Shown piece by piece: positions 26,523 through 33,563 of a stretch of 33,563 bases of DNA. The translations under genes and the position numbers were made by a program. The DNA lies in contig JALRLY010000232.1 in the NCBI GenBank assembly GCA_023647555.1, positions 1 to 33,563 of the forward strand, given 5' to 3'. The first letter of the stretch is position 1. Every line of letters starts with the position of its first letter. The DNA comes from Pancytospora philotis. Lineage: Eukaryota; Microsporidia. The notes beneath the pieces are model-generated. The model was not told where the DNA came from and did not search any database. It was given only the letters and a program-made list of their open reading frames with translations.

Positions 26523-26866
26523 TGGGCGGGGACAGAAAAGCCGCGGGGAAATGTGTGTTTGTATGCCAAGGCGTGTGCGCCGGAATGGCGGTCTGCGATG
26601 CGTCTACTACATAAATGAGATGCAGCGGGCCGGGTAATCCATGAATATAAAGGGGTTGATGCTTCGACCGCCTGGCTGTGTAGCTTTGCAGAAAAACGCT
26701 TATTCATTGCGAGGTAAACGTGCTATTGATAAACGCAAGCGCTAACTCCTAATTCTGCTCTTGCATTGGCTGCGCTGCCCACGCGCTACCCCTAAAACTA
26801 AGTCGCCTGCGATTGGTCCGCTCGGCTCAAGAGCGAATGCAAATTATCAAATCGGCGGAGTCCCCA
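26523..26866. promoter_or_regulatory. Divergent upstream region, shared in part with 27950-28037
   Basis: The right-hand part (about 26780-26866) has GCGCTACCCCTA, GCGATTGG (26809-26816, an inverted CCAAT) and a GTCCCCA start signal, all in the same order as before 28038. The left part holds the GCCCA signal of the minus-strand gene. No RNA seen. Confidence 0.65.
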
Positions 26867-27469
26867 ATGGAAAATGGTAGTACAGGAGCATCACAAGCTG
26901 CAGCCCATAAGCTCTCATTCCTATCTATTCTCATACGCTGCGCGATCTTCAAGCCGGTCAGCGCCGCTAGCTTTCCTGATTCGTTCTTCCGTGGCGTGCT
27001 GTTCATTCTGCTGAGCAGCGTGCTGTTCTTTTTCATCGGTGAAACAGGATGCCTTCTCTTCATCCGGGGCGTGGATCACCGGCTTGTGCGCGATGTTTCG
27101 TTAATTCTTTATTTTACCATGATGGTCAGCATTTCTGTAGCGGCCTGCCTCATCGCTGTGGTAATCAACAGACTGGTCCTCGGCCACCGGTACCTCATCG
27201 GCCGCAACTTCCTTCTCTTCAGCACCACGCTGCTGCACACATTCATTAGGCTGTACGGAACGATGTTTTACCACAGAGACGCGGCCCTGCTGTTCTACTT
27301 TCTCTACTTCGTAGCGTACGGCTGTCTCGCCAATTACTACGTACAAGGCTGTCTACTAAAGGCAGGGGAGCTTGACAGGCTCGACGCCGATGCCAGATTC
27401 AAGATGAGACTGCTGATCTTCATCGAGGTATTTATAATTGTGCATGCGCACTGGCCTCTCTTCTTCTAA
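26867..27469 (+). CDS. Four-span membrane protein, family B (200 aa)
   Basis: The ATG at 26867 follows AGTCCCCA; an upstream ATG at 26837 and the TTG at 26813 have no such signal. Family B landmarks are FKPVSAASFPDSFFRG after a polar start, a first membrane span, a second span ending in VVINR, LIGRNFLLFSTTLL (third span), CLANYYVQGC (fourth), then an acidic LDADARFK helix and a final hydrophobic stretch. The DARFK loop and the short C-terminus suggest a compact helical bundle in an internal or surface membrane. Almost the same signatures occur in the next plus-strand gene and, more weakly, at 30858. No family recognised; the DUF2463/UPF0328 membrane proteins of Encephalitozoon are a comparison to try. 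Confidence 0.82.
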   Translation: MENGSTGASQAAAHKLSFLSILIRCAIFKPVSAASFPDSFFRGVLFILLSSVLFFFIGETGCLLFIRGVDHRLVRDVSLILYFTMMVSISVAACLIAVVINRLVLGHRYLIGRNFLLFSTTLLHTFIRLYGTMFYHRDAALLFYFLYFVAYGCLANYYVQGCLLKAGELDRLDADARFKMRLLIFIEVFIIVHAHWPLFF

Positions 27470-28037
27470 TGCATATTACAGGTTTGCTGATTGGACCACC
27501 AAGCCCTTGCGGTTTATAAGACAAACTGCAGTTAATAAATGCATTATGGCTATATGCGACGGCGTGTGAATGTTTGTTGAAAGCGGTGTACAATTCGAGG
27601 CATTCTTGAAAATATCCTGCACTATTGGCTCGAATAGCCTAGAAATTGGGTTTGATATGCTTCCATAGAAGCAGCCCACACGGTCCAGCATGAGCACCTC
27701 TGTTTTAGTCCGAATAGTACACAATCGCACAAGGATGAGTCATGCGCTTTATTAGTTAGCTGCATACTGACTTGCTTAACGAGGATCAGCACTCAACATC
27801 TATTCTGTCTCATTCGTTCGGCTCCCTTGAAAGTCCGCACCCGTTGGCAAAAATCGCGCGCCACGGCCTTTGAGCACCTTTTCAACTCAGGCAGCGTGTT
27901 CACCAGCCACTAGCGCCATGACTCGGCCGTGCGACCCTATCAGCTGCCGCCTAATGCGCTACCCCTAATACCGAGCCGCGGCGATTGGTCCGCGCAATTC
28001 CAAAGCGGAATGCAAAATTTTATATTGGGGTGCCCCA
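27470..28037. other. Longest gap in the window; upstream region of second family B gene
   Basis: The last 90 bp repeat the upstream sequence of the first family B gene: GCGCTACCCCTA, GCGATTGG (27981-27988), AAAATTTT at 28014-28021 and CCCC at 28033-28036. The rest is unexplained. A minus-strand frame at 27476-27730 starts on GTG (first ATG 13 codons in) and lacks a C-run. It is a weak candidate for a gene remnant. Confidence 0.5.
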
Positions 28038-28649
28038 ATGGTAATCCGCAATACAGGAGTATCGCCGGCGTCGCAGTCGCGGGCCATAGAGGAGTACAGG
28101 CTAGCAGCTGTAACCATTTTCAAGCACTGCGCGACGTTCACGCCGGTCAGCGCCGCGTCATTCCCCGATTCGTACTTCCTGGGCACGGTTTTTATCCTGC
28201 TGAGTTGCTTACTGTATACCGCCACCCGTGGAATAGTGCGTTATATCCTTAAGGGAGCATTGTGTCCGTCGCCCGGCATAGTTGCGGATGCTTTAAATTT
28301 TCTCCTGATGGTCAGCATTTGCGCGCTCAATTGCCTCGTCTCCGCGGTGATCAACAGACAGATTCTCGGTCCCAAGTACCTCATCGGCCGCAACTTCCTC
28401 CTCTTCAGCACTACGCTGCTGTACATGTTTGTTAGGGCATTCGTGCTACTACTCGATGGAGGCAATAGCCTCTTGTTCCACATGATCTACTTTGGCGCTA
28501 TCAGCTGCCTCGCCAACTACTACGTGCAAGGATGCCTGCGCGAGGCTGGAGAATTTGATGAGCTCGACAACGATACCAGATTTAAGGTGAGGCTGCTGAT
28601 TTTCATCGAGATCCTTGTAATCTTACACACGCATGGGATGTTCCTCTAG
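28038..28649 (+). CDS. Four-span membrane protein, family B (203 aa), close paralogue
   Basis: TGCCCCA touches the ATG, with AAAATTTT about 17 bp before that. The protein matches the 26867 product closely in FTPVSAASFPDSYF, the VINRQILGPKYLIGRNFLLF run, CLANYYVQGC and LLIFIEI near the end, and less in the first span and the loop after it. Conserved parts are concentrated in spans 3 and 4 and the following acidic helix (ELDNDTRFK), which probably form the functional core. There is no signal peptide; the first span likely acts as the anchor. The upstream region was duplicated together with the gene. Function unknown. Confidence 0.83.
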   Translation: MVIRNTGVSPASQSRAIEEYRLAAVTIFKHCATFTPVSAASFPDSYFLGTVFILLSCLLYTATRGIVRYILKGALCPSPGIVADALNFLLMVSICALNCLVSAVINRQILGPKYLIGRNFLLFSTTLLYMFVRAFVLLLDGGNSLLFHMIYFGAISCLANYYVQGCLREAGEFDELDNDTRFKVRLLIFIEILVILHTHGMFL

Positions 28650-28995
28650 AAGTGCAAAAATTAAACGTTATTTGGAGCCAGCTGCGTGTTTTGAGAGCAA
28701 TATTCTTTTCACTGCCGAATGGGTCTGTACTCTGGACAGGATGCACTGGAGTATCGCGGCGTTGCTGCGGTTCTTGATCGCCTGGATATCCTTGCAGACA
28801 CCAAGCGGCGCAAAGAGGCATTACTGATCGAAGCTGTAGCGTTGGTCAGGATCTGTCGTATAGTGCCGTGACAGATAAGCTGCACAAACACGATCTACGA
28901 GCTGGCGAGAAATCGTTGAAATAGAGACAGTGTTGTGGCTGCAAATCCCAGGCCTTTCGTAGCCGATAAATTTTTTAAAAAATTCATCCGTTGTG
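28650..28995. promoter_or_regulatory. Intergenic with AT palindrome before family A gene
   Basis: AATTTTTTAAAAAATT at 28969-28984 is a perfect 16-bp palindrome, ending 11 bp before the ATG at 28996. A weak C-pair (ATCC) follows in place of the usual C-run. Short frames at 28709-28891 and elsewhere are unsupported. Confidence 0.55.
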
Positions 28996-30510
28996 ATGTG
29001 GTCCGGTGCGCCGCTCCAGGTTTTCCTACTGCTTATCACCGGCATTGCTGCTGCCACCGCCACAGGCGGTTTCAGTGCACCAGCGCGCAGCGTAATAGGG
29101 TATGCGGAGATCAGCCCGTTCAGGGGAAAGCTCCATGGGCAGAGCCAGACAATTGATGTGCTGAAGGGCATCTACCAACGAAGCGTCACCCACTTCATGA
29201 AGAAGGCCGGTGAACCTGCAGGTCGTTCCAACAGAAAAGAGTCATATACATGCTACAACATGAGGTATTGGATTGTCGCAAACGTTCTACGGCAGGACAA
29301 GCCCGTGGATTTCATCAAGGAGCTCTTCTGCCAGCCGCATCTCGCTGCGTGCCGCACGCTTGGGCTGATCTTTGAGCACCTCGATCTAACAGAGCTAAAA
29401 AGGGCGTCAAAGAAATTAGTACCGGCTATGGATATGGACAGAGCAACGCTCGATTCGCTTTTGAGCAGGGCTAAACGCGAACTGCCCGAGATTAAACGAA
29501 TCTTAAGTACAATGGTAGAGAAAATGATCGCGCAGAGCCCACGCGATTTTATAGCCGACCACCATTCCGAGCGGGCTCCCAAGGACATCCTTGCCTACAT
29601 CTCGCTTAGGTGCGAGTGCGGCGAGCGCCCGCTGGCGAGCGAGCTTTCTGCAGTACTAGAAGCGATACGTGCGCGAGTGGAAGCGATAAGGCGAGTGGAG
29701 GATGCTGAAGTGACTAGTCCTGAGAAGAGAGGCGAGGAGCGCTATTTCTGCATGAGAATGGAGAAGGAATTGCTCTTCGCATCTATTCATTCTCTTCTAA
29801 ACCTAGGCTACAGGGCCAGAACAAACAATTGTGAACTCTTCGCGCTGACTCTTAATTGCATGGCATCCCGGTATAGCAGGAGCTTCATCGAGCTGCTGGT
29901 GTCTTCCCTGCTCAAAGACAGCACCATGGAAGCAGTCGTAGATTACATCTGTACTGCCGGTGCTGGGAGCGTGGACCCGTATTTCGCATGCGATTTTTTT
30001 GCTGCACTGAAGGAAAGGGCGAGGATTGACGAAGAGAAGCAGGCCGAGTATTTGCATAGCTATTACAGCAATAGCAACGCGGACAGCCGGATCAAGCTCC
30101 TAGCTTTCGATGAGAAACACCCGGAGCCGCTACCCCACAGGTTTTTCCAGCTTCTGGATTCGCTGTACAGCGAGCGCGCCCATCGCACCCGCCCTAGGCG
30201 TTCGGCGTTATATCGGCCCGCTAAAAGCAGAAATCTGGACCGGGACAGCACAATTGCAGACCTGTATCTGGAAGGATACGAGGCATGGCGCCTCAAGTAT
30301 GAGGAGGGCGTAGTAGATATGCCTCACCTGGAGGCGGCGCACTGCAGCTATCCGGACCACGATAGTAGTGTCGCAGACCAGCGGCCAGAGGAGTGCGAGG
30401 AAATTTCCCACGAGTATGAGGATATCGTAGCAGACATGCCGCCTTTGGAGGCGGTGCTTCGCAGCATAGACGCTGCCGTTTCGCTTATGACCACGGATGA
30501 ATCGTCTTAG
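28996..30510 (+). CDS. Secreted family A protein (504 aa) with duplicated acidic tail
   Basis: The ATG at 28996 is used; the GTG just before it is in frame but less likely. MWSGAPLQVFLLLITGIAAA is a strong signal peptide. AEISPFRGK near residue 37 is the family A N-terminal signature. Matching blocks follow: KPVDFIKELFCQPHLAACRT for PSPI...LAEYT, SPRDFI for EPKDFL, VDPYFACDFF for SPCFVLRY, and YYSNSNADSRIKLL for the YFTEAG...RLRWL block. The middle (about residues 205-240) has a short charged helix rather than the long coiled coil. Residues 414-451 and 452-490 are two copies of an acidic, Tyr-containing unit (DRDSTIAD.../DHDSSVAD..., ending VDMPHLEA/ADMPPLEA), absent from other members. Function unknown; the tail could be a binding peptide. 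Confidence 0.85.
   Translation: MWSGAPLQVFLLLITGIAAATATGGFSAPARSVIGYAEISPFRGKLHGQSQTIDVLKGIYQRSVTHFMKKAGEPAGRSNRKESYTCYNMRYWIVANVLRQDKPVDFIKELFCQPHLAACRTLGLIFEHLDLTELKRASKKLVPAMDMDRATLDSLLSRAKRELPEIKRILSTMVEKMIAQSPRDFIADHHSERAPKDILAYISLRCECGERPLASELSAVLEAIRARVEAIRRVEDAEVTSPEKRGEERYFCMRMEKELLFASIHSLLNLGYRARTNNCELFALTLNCMASRYSRSFIELLVSSLLKDSTMEAVVDYICTAGAGSVDPYFACDFFAALKERARIDEEKQAEYLHSYYSNSNADSRIKLLAFDEKHPEPLPHRFFQLLDSLYSERAHRTRPRRSALYRPAKSRNLDRDSTIADLYLEGYEAWRLKYEEGVVDMPHLEAAHCSYPDHDSSVADQRPEECEEISHEYEDIVADMPPLEAVLRSIDAAVSLMTTDESS
30235..30465 (+). repeat. Imperfect 114/117-bp tandem repeat in coding sequence
   Basis: Unit 1 is 30235-30348 and unit 2 is 30349-30465, in frame. They are clearly related at protein level (D-x-D-S-x-x-A-D start, E-Y/K-E core, D-M-P-x-L-E-A end) but well diverged in DNA, so the duplication is not recent. 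Confidence 0.75.
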
Positions 30511-30857
30511 TCGCGTGGTTTGCCGAGTCTATGTTACCCACGAATGGGTGGAATAAATATAGGGTTAAATTTAGAGTAAGTGCAACTATAACCTTTGTTT
30601 GCTTGAACGGGGTTGTCTTCATTGATATGAGCGAAGATTCTAGCCTTCGTGGACCTAATAGATTTTATCATACATTTATGATTTAGAGAACTCTTTTACG
30701 CTAGACTATTTTGAGTTTCAATGATTACGCATTCATTAACGAGTATCTTGCCACTAGATACACCATTTGCACACGCCCGGCACCCATCCCTCACCCCGCC
30801 ATTCTCCCTTGGGTTTGTTAATGAAACAACATAAATATTTTTGAGGGCCTCCAAATA
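30511..30857. other. Intergenic before third family B gene
   Basis: AATAAATATA at about 30553 could end the upstream transcript. GGGCCTCCAAATA stands before the next ATG. The middle is AT-rich and holds no supported gene. Confidence 0.5.
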
Positions 30858-31460
30858 ATGGTAGTGAACTCCTCTGTTGCACCACGGCTCCGGGCGGCCG
30901 GCAGCCCCAACGCCGAGAAGCTCACGTTCCCCGGCATTATAAAGCACGGCGCAACCTTCAAGCCGATCAGCCTCGACGCCTTTCCCAACTCCTTCTTCCG
31001 CGGCTTCCTGCTCACGCTGGGCGTCAGCGTGTGCATCGAGTCGGTCATGTTTGCCCTTTTATACGCGATGAAGGGCTCGTCTGATGAAATCGCCAGCTCG
31101 GTCTTCATGCTCCTCAGGTACGTGAGGACACTGGCGATCCTGAACATATCCTGCTTCAGCTGTGCGCTCCTAAACAGATGGCTGCTGGGCGATACCAGCC
31201 TGGCGCGCCGCGACTACCTGCTCTTCTGCAGCATCCTGCTGTACGTGCCGCTCTCCATGCTTCTGGCGCTGAAGCTCCCGCTGCTCTACTTCATCTACGT
31301 GATTGCGATGTCCTCGCTGGCCAGCTACTACGTGAACGGGTGCATGAGCATGAGCAAGGACTTCGAGGAAATGGACGAGGACAGGCGGTTCAAATTTAAC
31401 ATCCTCATAACCATAGAGACGATGGTTATAGTGAGTCTGCTGGGGGTCCTCGTTCTATAA
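30858..31460 (+). CDS. Four-span membrane protein, family B (200 aa), diverged member
   Basis: The start lies after GCCTCCAAATA. The protein keeps FKPISLDAFPNSFFRGF, a (A/V)-L-L-N-R-W motif, RRDYLLFCSILL in place of GRNFLLFSTTLL, SLASYYVNGC in place of CLANYYVQGC, and the acidic EEMDEDRRFK helix followed by a hydrophobic end. It is therefore a family B protein split off earlier than the other two. Codon use is more GC-rich than in its relatives and nearer that of the conserved genes, which may mean older residence or higher expression. Four spans, no signal peptide. It ends 47 bp before the 3' end of the convergent PWP1-like gene. Function unknown. Confidence 0.82.
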   Translation: MVVNSSVAPRLRAAGSPNAEKLTFPGIIKHGATFKPISLDAFPNSFFRGFLLTLGVSVCIESVMFALLYAMKGSSDEIASSVFMLLRYVRTLAILNISCFSCALLNRWLLGDTSLARRDYLLFCSILLYVPLSMLLALKLPLLYFIYVIAMSSLASYYVNGCMSMSKDFEEMDEDRRFKFNILITIETMVIVSLLGVLVL

Positions 31461-31507
31461 ATAGCCAGTAAATAATTAAGCAGCGTTCCAATATTGAAAC
31501 TGTTAGT

Positions 31508-32512
31508 TTATTTAAATTCTATCTCGGCCACCGCGTCTTCATCGTCGCCGGCGAAGAGACGGCCGTCCTTGTCGAAGGCCACGCAGAAGACGGGCGCGTC
31601 CCTCTTCACGCTGTGCAGCTCGTTGAACTGCCCGTCCCACACCTTGATGCTGCCGTCCATCGCGCACGTAGCGATCTTGCCCTCGTGGAAGGCGATGTCG
31701 AACAGATCGTCGCTGTGCGCATCGACGGTCCGGACCGCGGTGCTCAGGCAGCGCGGATCGTACACGAGCACCTGCCCGGCATCATCCACCACGTAGACCA
31801 GCCCGCCGTGGATGCGTATCCGCTCGAGGCTCGCATCCAGCGCGATCGTATTTCCATTGATGTTCAGCACGTCCTGCGCGCCGGCAGCCACGGTCGAGCC
31901 GTCGAAGTCGAAGCGCTCGATGGCGAAGTAGTCCTTGGTCGGCGAGCCGAGCGGCGCGCCGGGGACCTCGCCCCTGTTTATGAACAGCCTGTTGAGATCC
32001 TCCTTGTACACGAGCTTCTCCAGATCCCACTCGATGACGCGCCCGTCGTCGCCGCTGCTCGCGAGCCGCCCGCCGTGCTGGGCAATGCCGGTCACGCAGC
32101 CGCTGTGGCCGGAGAGCAGCGCCTGCGGGAGGATGGGGAAGCGCGTGAAGGCGTCGTACACCATCACATCCGACTCGTACGTGGCGACGGCCACGAGCCC
32201 GTCGCGCACATGGGTGGAGTCGAGGATCGTGCTGAACACGTACACGTCGTGGTGCAGGAAGTTGTCCTCGGCGTTGTACACGTTGAAGCCCACGATGGAG
32301 TCCTGCTCGGTGTTCGAGGTGTAGTAGAGGATGGAGTCGGTGGCCTCGATCGCCTCATCAGACTCCTCCTCCTCGCCGGCCTCGCGCGTGGAGATGTCCA
32401 CGAGCGGTATTTGGAGGTAGTCGAGCTTCTCTTTGATAGCCGCGTCGGGCACGAACGGACTGAGGGCCGTGCGCGCCTCAGAATTGGGAACGAAACCGAG
32501 GGAGCTAATCAT
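31508..32512 (-). CDS. PWP1: WD40 protein, Pwp1 family (ribosome biogenesis)
   Basis: Pwp1 is a nucleolar WD40 protein needed for large-subunit assembly and rDNA expression. Evidence is the N-terminal MISSLGFVPNSEA (Pwp1 starts with MISxxxWVPRG), an acidic stretch EEEESDEAIEATDSILYY near residue 48 as in the family, an HHDVYVFSTILD block at about residue 87, and WD-type repeats, for example SGHSGCVTGIAQ...WDLEKL near 134 and DAHSDDLFDIAFH...IKVWD near 265. At 334 aa it is much shorter than yeast (576) or human (501) Pwp1. TTTACCCTT touches the ATG with AAAATTT beside it. The stop overlaps AAATAAAC. A generic WD40 scaffold is the alternative. Confidence 0.83.
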   Translation of the reverse strand: MISSLGFVPNSEARTALSPFVPDAAIKEKLDYLQIPLVDISTREAGEEEESDEAIEATDSILYYTSNTEQDSIVGFNVYNAEDNFLHHDVYVFSTILDSTHVRDGLVAVATYESDVMVYDAFTRFPILPQALLSGHSGCVTGIAQHGGRLASSGDDGRVIEWDLEKLVYKEDLNRLFINRGEVPGAPLGSPTKDYFAIERFDFDGSTVAAGAQDVLNINGNTIALDASLERIRIHGGLVYVVDDAGQVLVYDPRCLSTAVRTVDAHSDDLFDIAFHEGKIATCAMDGSIKVWDGQFNELHSVKRDAPVFCVAFDKDGRLFAGDDEDAVAEIEFK

Positions 32513-32798
32513 AAGGGTAAATTTTGCTGGGCGCTTTCAGCGGGCCGTTCAGCGGTATGGGATTTATTGGTGGGGCGTTGCGAGTGGCTGATACTATGTG
32601 TGAAATGTACAGTAACTGTTGCGGTTGGATGCGATTATTTGATACTTCTCTGCTATGCTATGGCAGCAGATCTTACACTACTATCGTGAGCAGTTAAAGT
32701 TATCCATTTTGTTGCGATCTATCTTAGCCATATGCTCATTGTAGCAGTTTTTGCATCCTACTGCCAAATTATTACTCGCGCCTTTGCGCACCCCTCAG
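32513..32798. promoter_or_regulatory. Divergent upstream region, PWP1 and proteasome beta-4
   Basis: PWP1 signals lie at 32513-32525 (CCC and AAAATTT on the minus strand). On the right, CCCC lies at 32791-32794, five bases before the ATG of the proteasome gene. A shared promoter for two growth-linked genes is plausible. Confidence 0.6.
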
Positions 32799-33401
32799 AT
32801 GGGAATATCGATAGGGCTGAAGACCAAAACACACGTGTTCGTTTGCTCGGAGACGACGTTCGGCGAGTCGATCATCAAGGTGAAGGAGGACGAGAACCGC
32901 ACGCAGAGCATCGGCAGCGTGCTGCTCAACGTCACCGGGAAGATCGCCGACGGCCTGCGCCTCGAGAGCTACGTGCGGGAGACCGCGCTGCTGTTTGCCC
33001 ACGAGTACCGCGTGGACCTGGATCCTGCGCTGCTGTGCGACCTGGCGCGGGAGCGGATCCACGGGGCGCTCCGCTCCGGGCCGCTCGAGTGCGCGGCGAT
33101 CATCGGCGGTGTGCCTGCGCGCGCCGGGCCGGAGGAGAGCAGACGCACAGAGCTGTACGCGGTCGATGGGCACGGCGCCGTGCACGCGGACAACTTCGTG
33201 GTGACCGGCTACGGCCTCTACTTCCTCTACGGCCTGTACGATGCGTACTACGCCGAGGACATGGGCGCGGCCGAGGCCCGCCACTTCCTTATGCTCTGCC
33301 TCAAGACGCTCAAGGAGCGGCTGATTGTCGACACGAACAAGTGGTCGCTCGACGTAGTTGATGCCGGCGGCGAGCGCACGAGCGAGAGCATTGATATATA
33401 A
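32799..33401 (+). CDS. PRE1: Proteasome subunit beta-4 (Pre1/PSMB2 type)
   Basis: It is a non-catalytic beta subunit of the 20S proteasome core. The ATG at 32799 follows CACCCCTCAG; the frame extends 16 codons upstream without a signal. The protein starts directly with a beta strand (MGISIGLKTKTHVFVCSE), as Pre1 does, with no propeptide and no catalytic Thr1. Other features are SIGSVLLNVTGKIADGLRLE (about residues 37-57), CAAIIGG (about 102) and a GYGLYFLYGLYDAYY helix matching the GYSGFY...LLDHHYRPDM region of beta-4. Its 200 aa equal the family's usual length (198-201). The gene is GC-rich. Another inactive beta type (beta-3, beta-7) is possible but fits less well. Confidence 0.88.
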   Translation: MGISIGLKTKTHVFVCSETTFGESIIKVKEDENRTQSIGSVLLNVTGKIADGLRLESYVRETALLFAHEYRVDLDPALLCDLARERIHGALRSGPLECAAIIGGVPARAGPEESRRTELYAVDGHGAVHADNFVVTGYGLYFLYGLYDAYYAEDMGAAEARHFLMLCLKTLKERLIVDTNKWSLDVVDAGGERTSESIDI

Positions 33402-33563
33402 AGTATTAATAGTAGCTTTTTCTCTGTGTTGGGGATACTGTCGAATGAGAATTTATTATCGCTCATCGAATGGGGTAAATTTTGCACGTAGCTAAACGCC
33501 CGTTGCGACATCTCCCCCGCTCGAAGAAAAGTCACGTTTCAGATGGCTTTTGTTCAGCCTGTA
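33402..33563. other. Right edge, possible start of a further plus-strand gene
   Basis: After the proteasome stop, AAATTTT (about 33477-33483) and a CCCCC run (33515-33519) precede an ATG at 33543 that stays open for seven codons to the edge. The distance from the C-run to the ATG (about 24 bp) is larger than at other genes, so this is only a hint. Confidence 0.3.

Noticed and set aside
27476..27730. Small minus-strand gene
   Set aside because: GTG start, no C-run before the first ATG, no similarity seen. It is at most a remnant.
31613..32689. 358-codon plus-strand frame opposite PWP1
   Set aside because: Same antisense effect. It has no C-run at its start, and the WD40 signatures lie on the other strand.

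Overview
The window looks like nuclear DNA of a microsporidian. Genes are mostly intron-free and packed with gaps of about 50 to 570 bp. Housekeeping proteins are near the minimum size of their families. Most start codons are preceded within a few bases by a C-run (CCC, CCCC or GCCC), and many also by an AAATTT-like block a little further up. These are the two start-proximal signals known from Microsporidia. Several stop codons overlap or touch AATAAA. I used the CCC signal to choose starts, which trims several longer open frames. Genus is not assigned.

Layout. 1-409: end of a non-LTR retrotransposon-like frame (minus strand) running off the left edge. 640-6146: a secreted protein of unknown function, a Ste24/M48 CAAX protease, a secreted Cys/Pro-rich protein (possible polar tube or spore coat type) and a single-pass membrane protein. 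6561-7265: a Sec9/SNAP-25 type Qbc-SNARE. 7477-15237: five secreted proteins (three minus, two plus) of one large diverged family, here 'family A'. 15705-21762: a conserved block with RNA14/CstF-77, a very short Mad1-like protein, asparaginyl-tRNA synthetase, a second single-pass membrane protein, an unrecognised basic protein and ribosomal protein eL33. 22066-30510: three more family A members interleaved with a four-span membrane family ('family B', 26867, 28038, 30858) and another multi-span protein (25896-26522, minus). 31508-33401: divergent PWP1-like WD40 and proteasome beta-4 genes.

How it fits together. The conserved genes cover secretion (SNARE), protein processing (Ste24, proteasome), translation (AsnRS, eL33, PWP1 in ribosome biogenesis), mRNA 3' end formation (RNA14) and the spindle checkpoint (Mad1). 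Between them lie lineage-specific families of secreted and membrane proteins that spread by local duplication, carrying promoters and 3' flanks with them. Family A is the best candidate for an undescribed system: eight members with signal peptides and helical bodies, ranging from near copies to barely recognisable, two of them with an expanding KER-rich coiled coil and one with a duplicated acidic tail. Its function cannot be read from the sequence. Similarity to known microsporidian families such as InterB or the DUF/UPF membrane families has to be tested by profile search.

No tRNA, rRNA, CRISPR array or complete mobile element was found.
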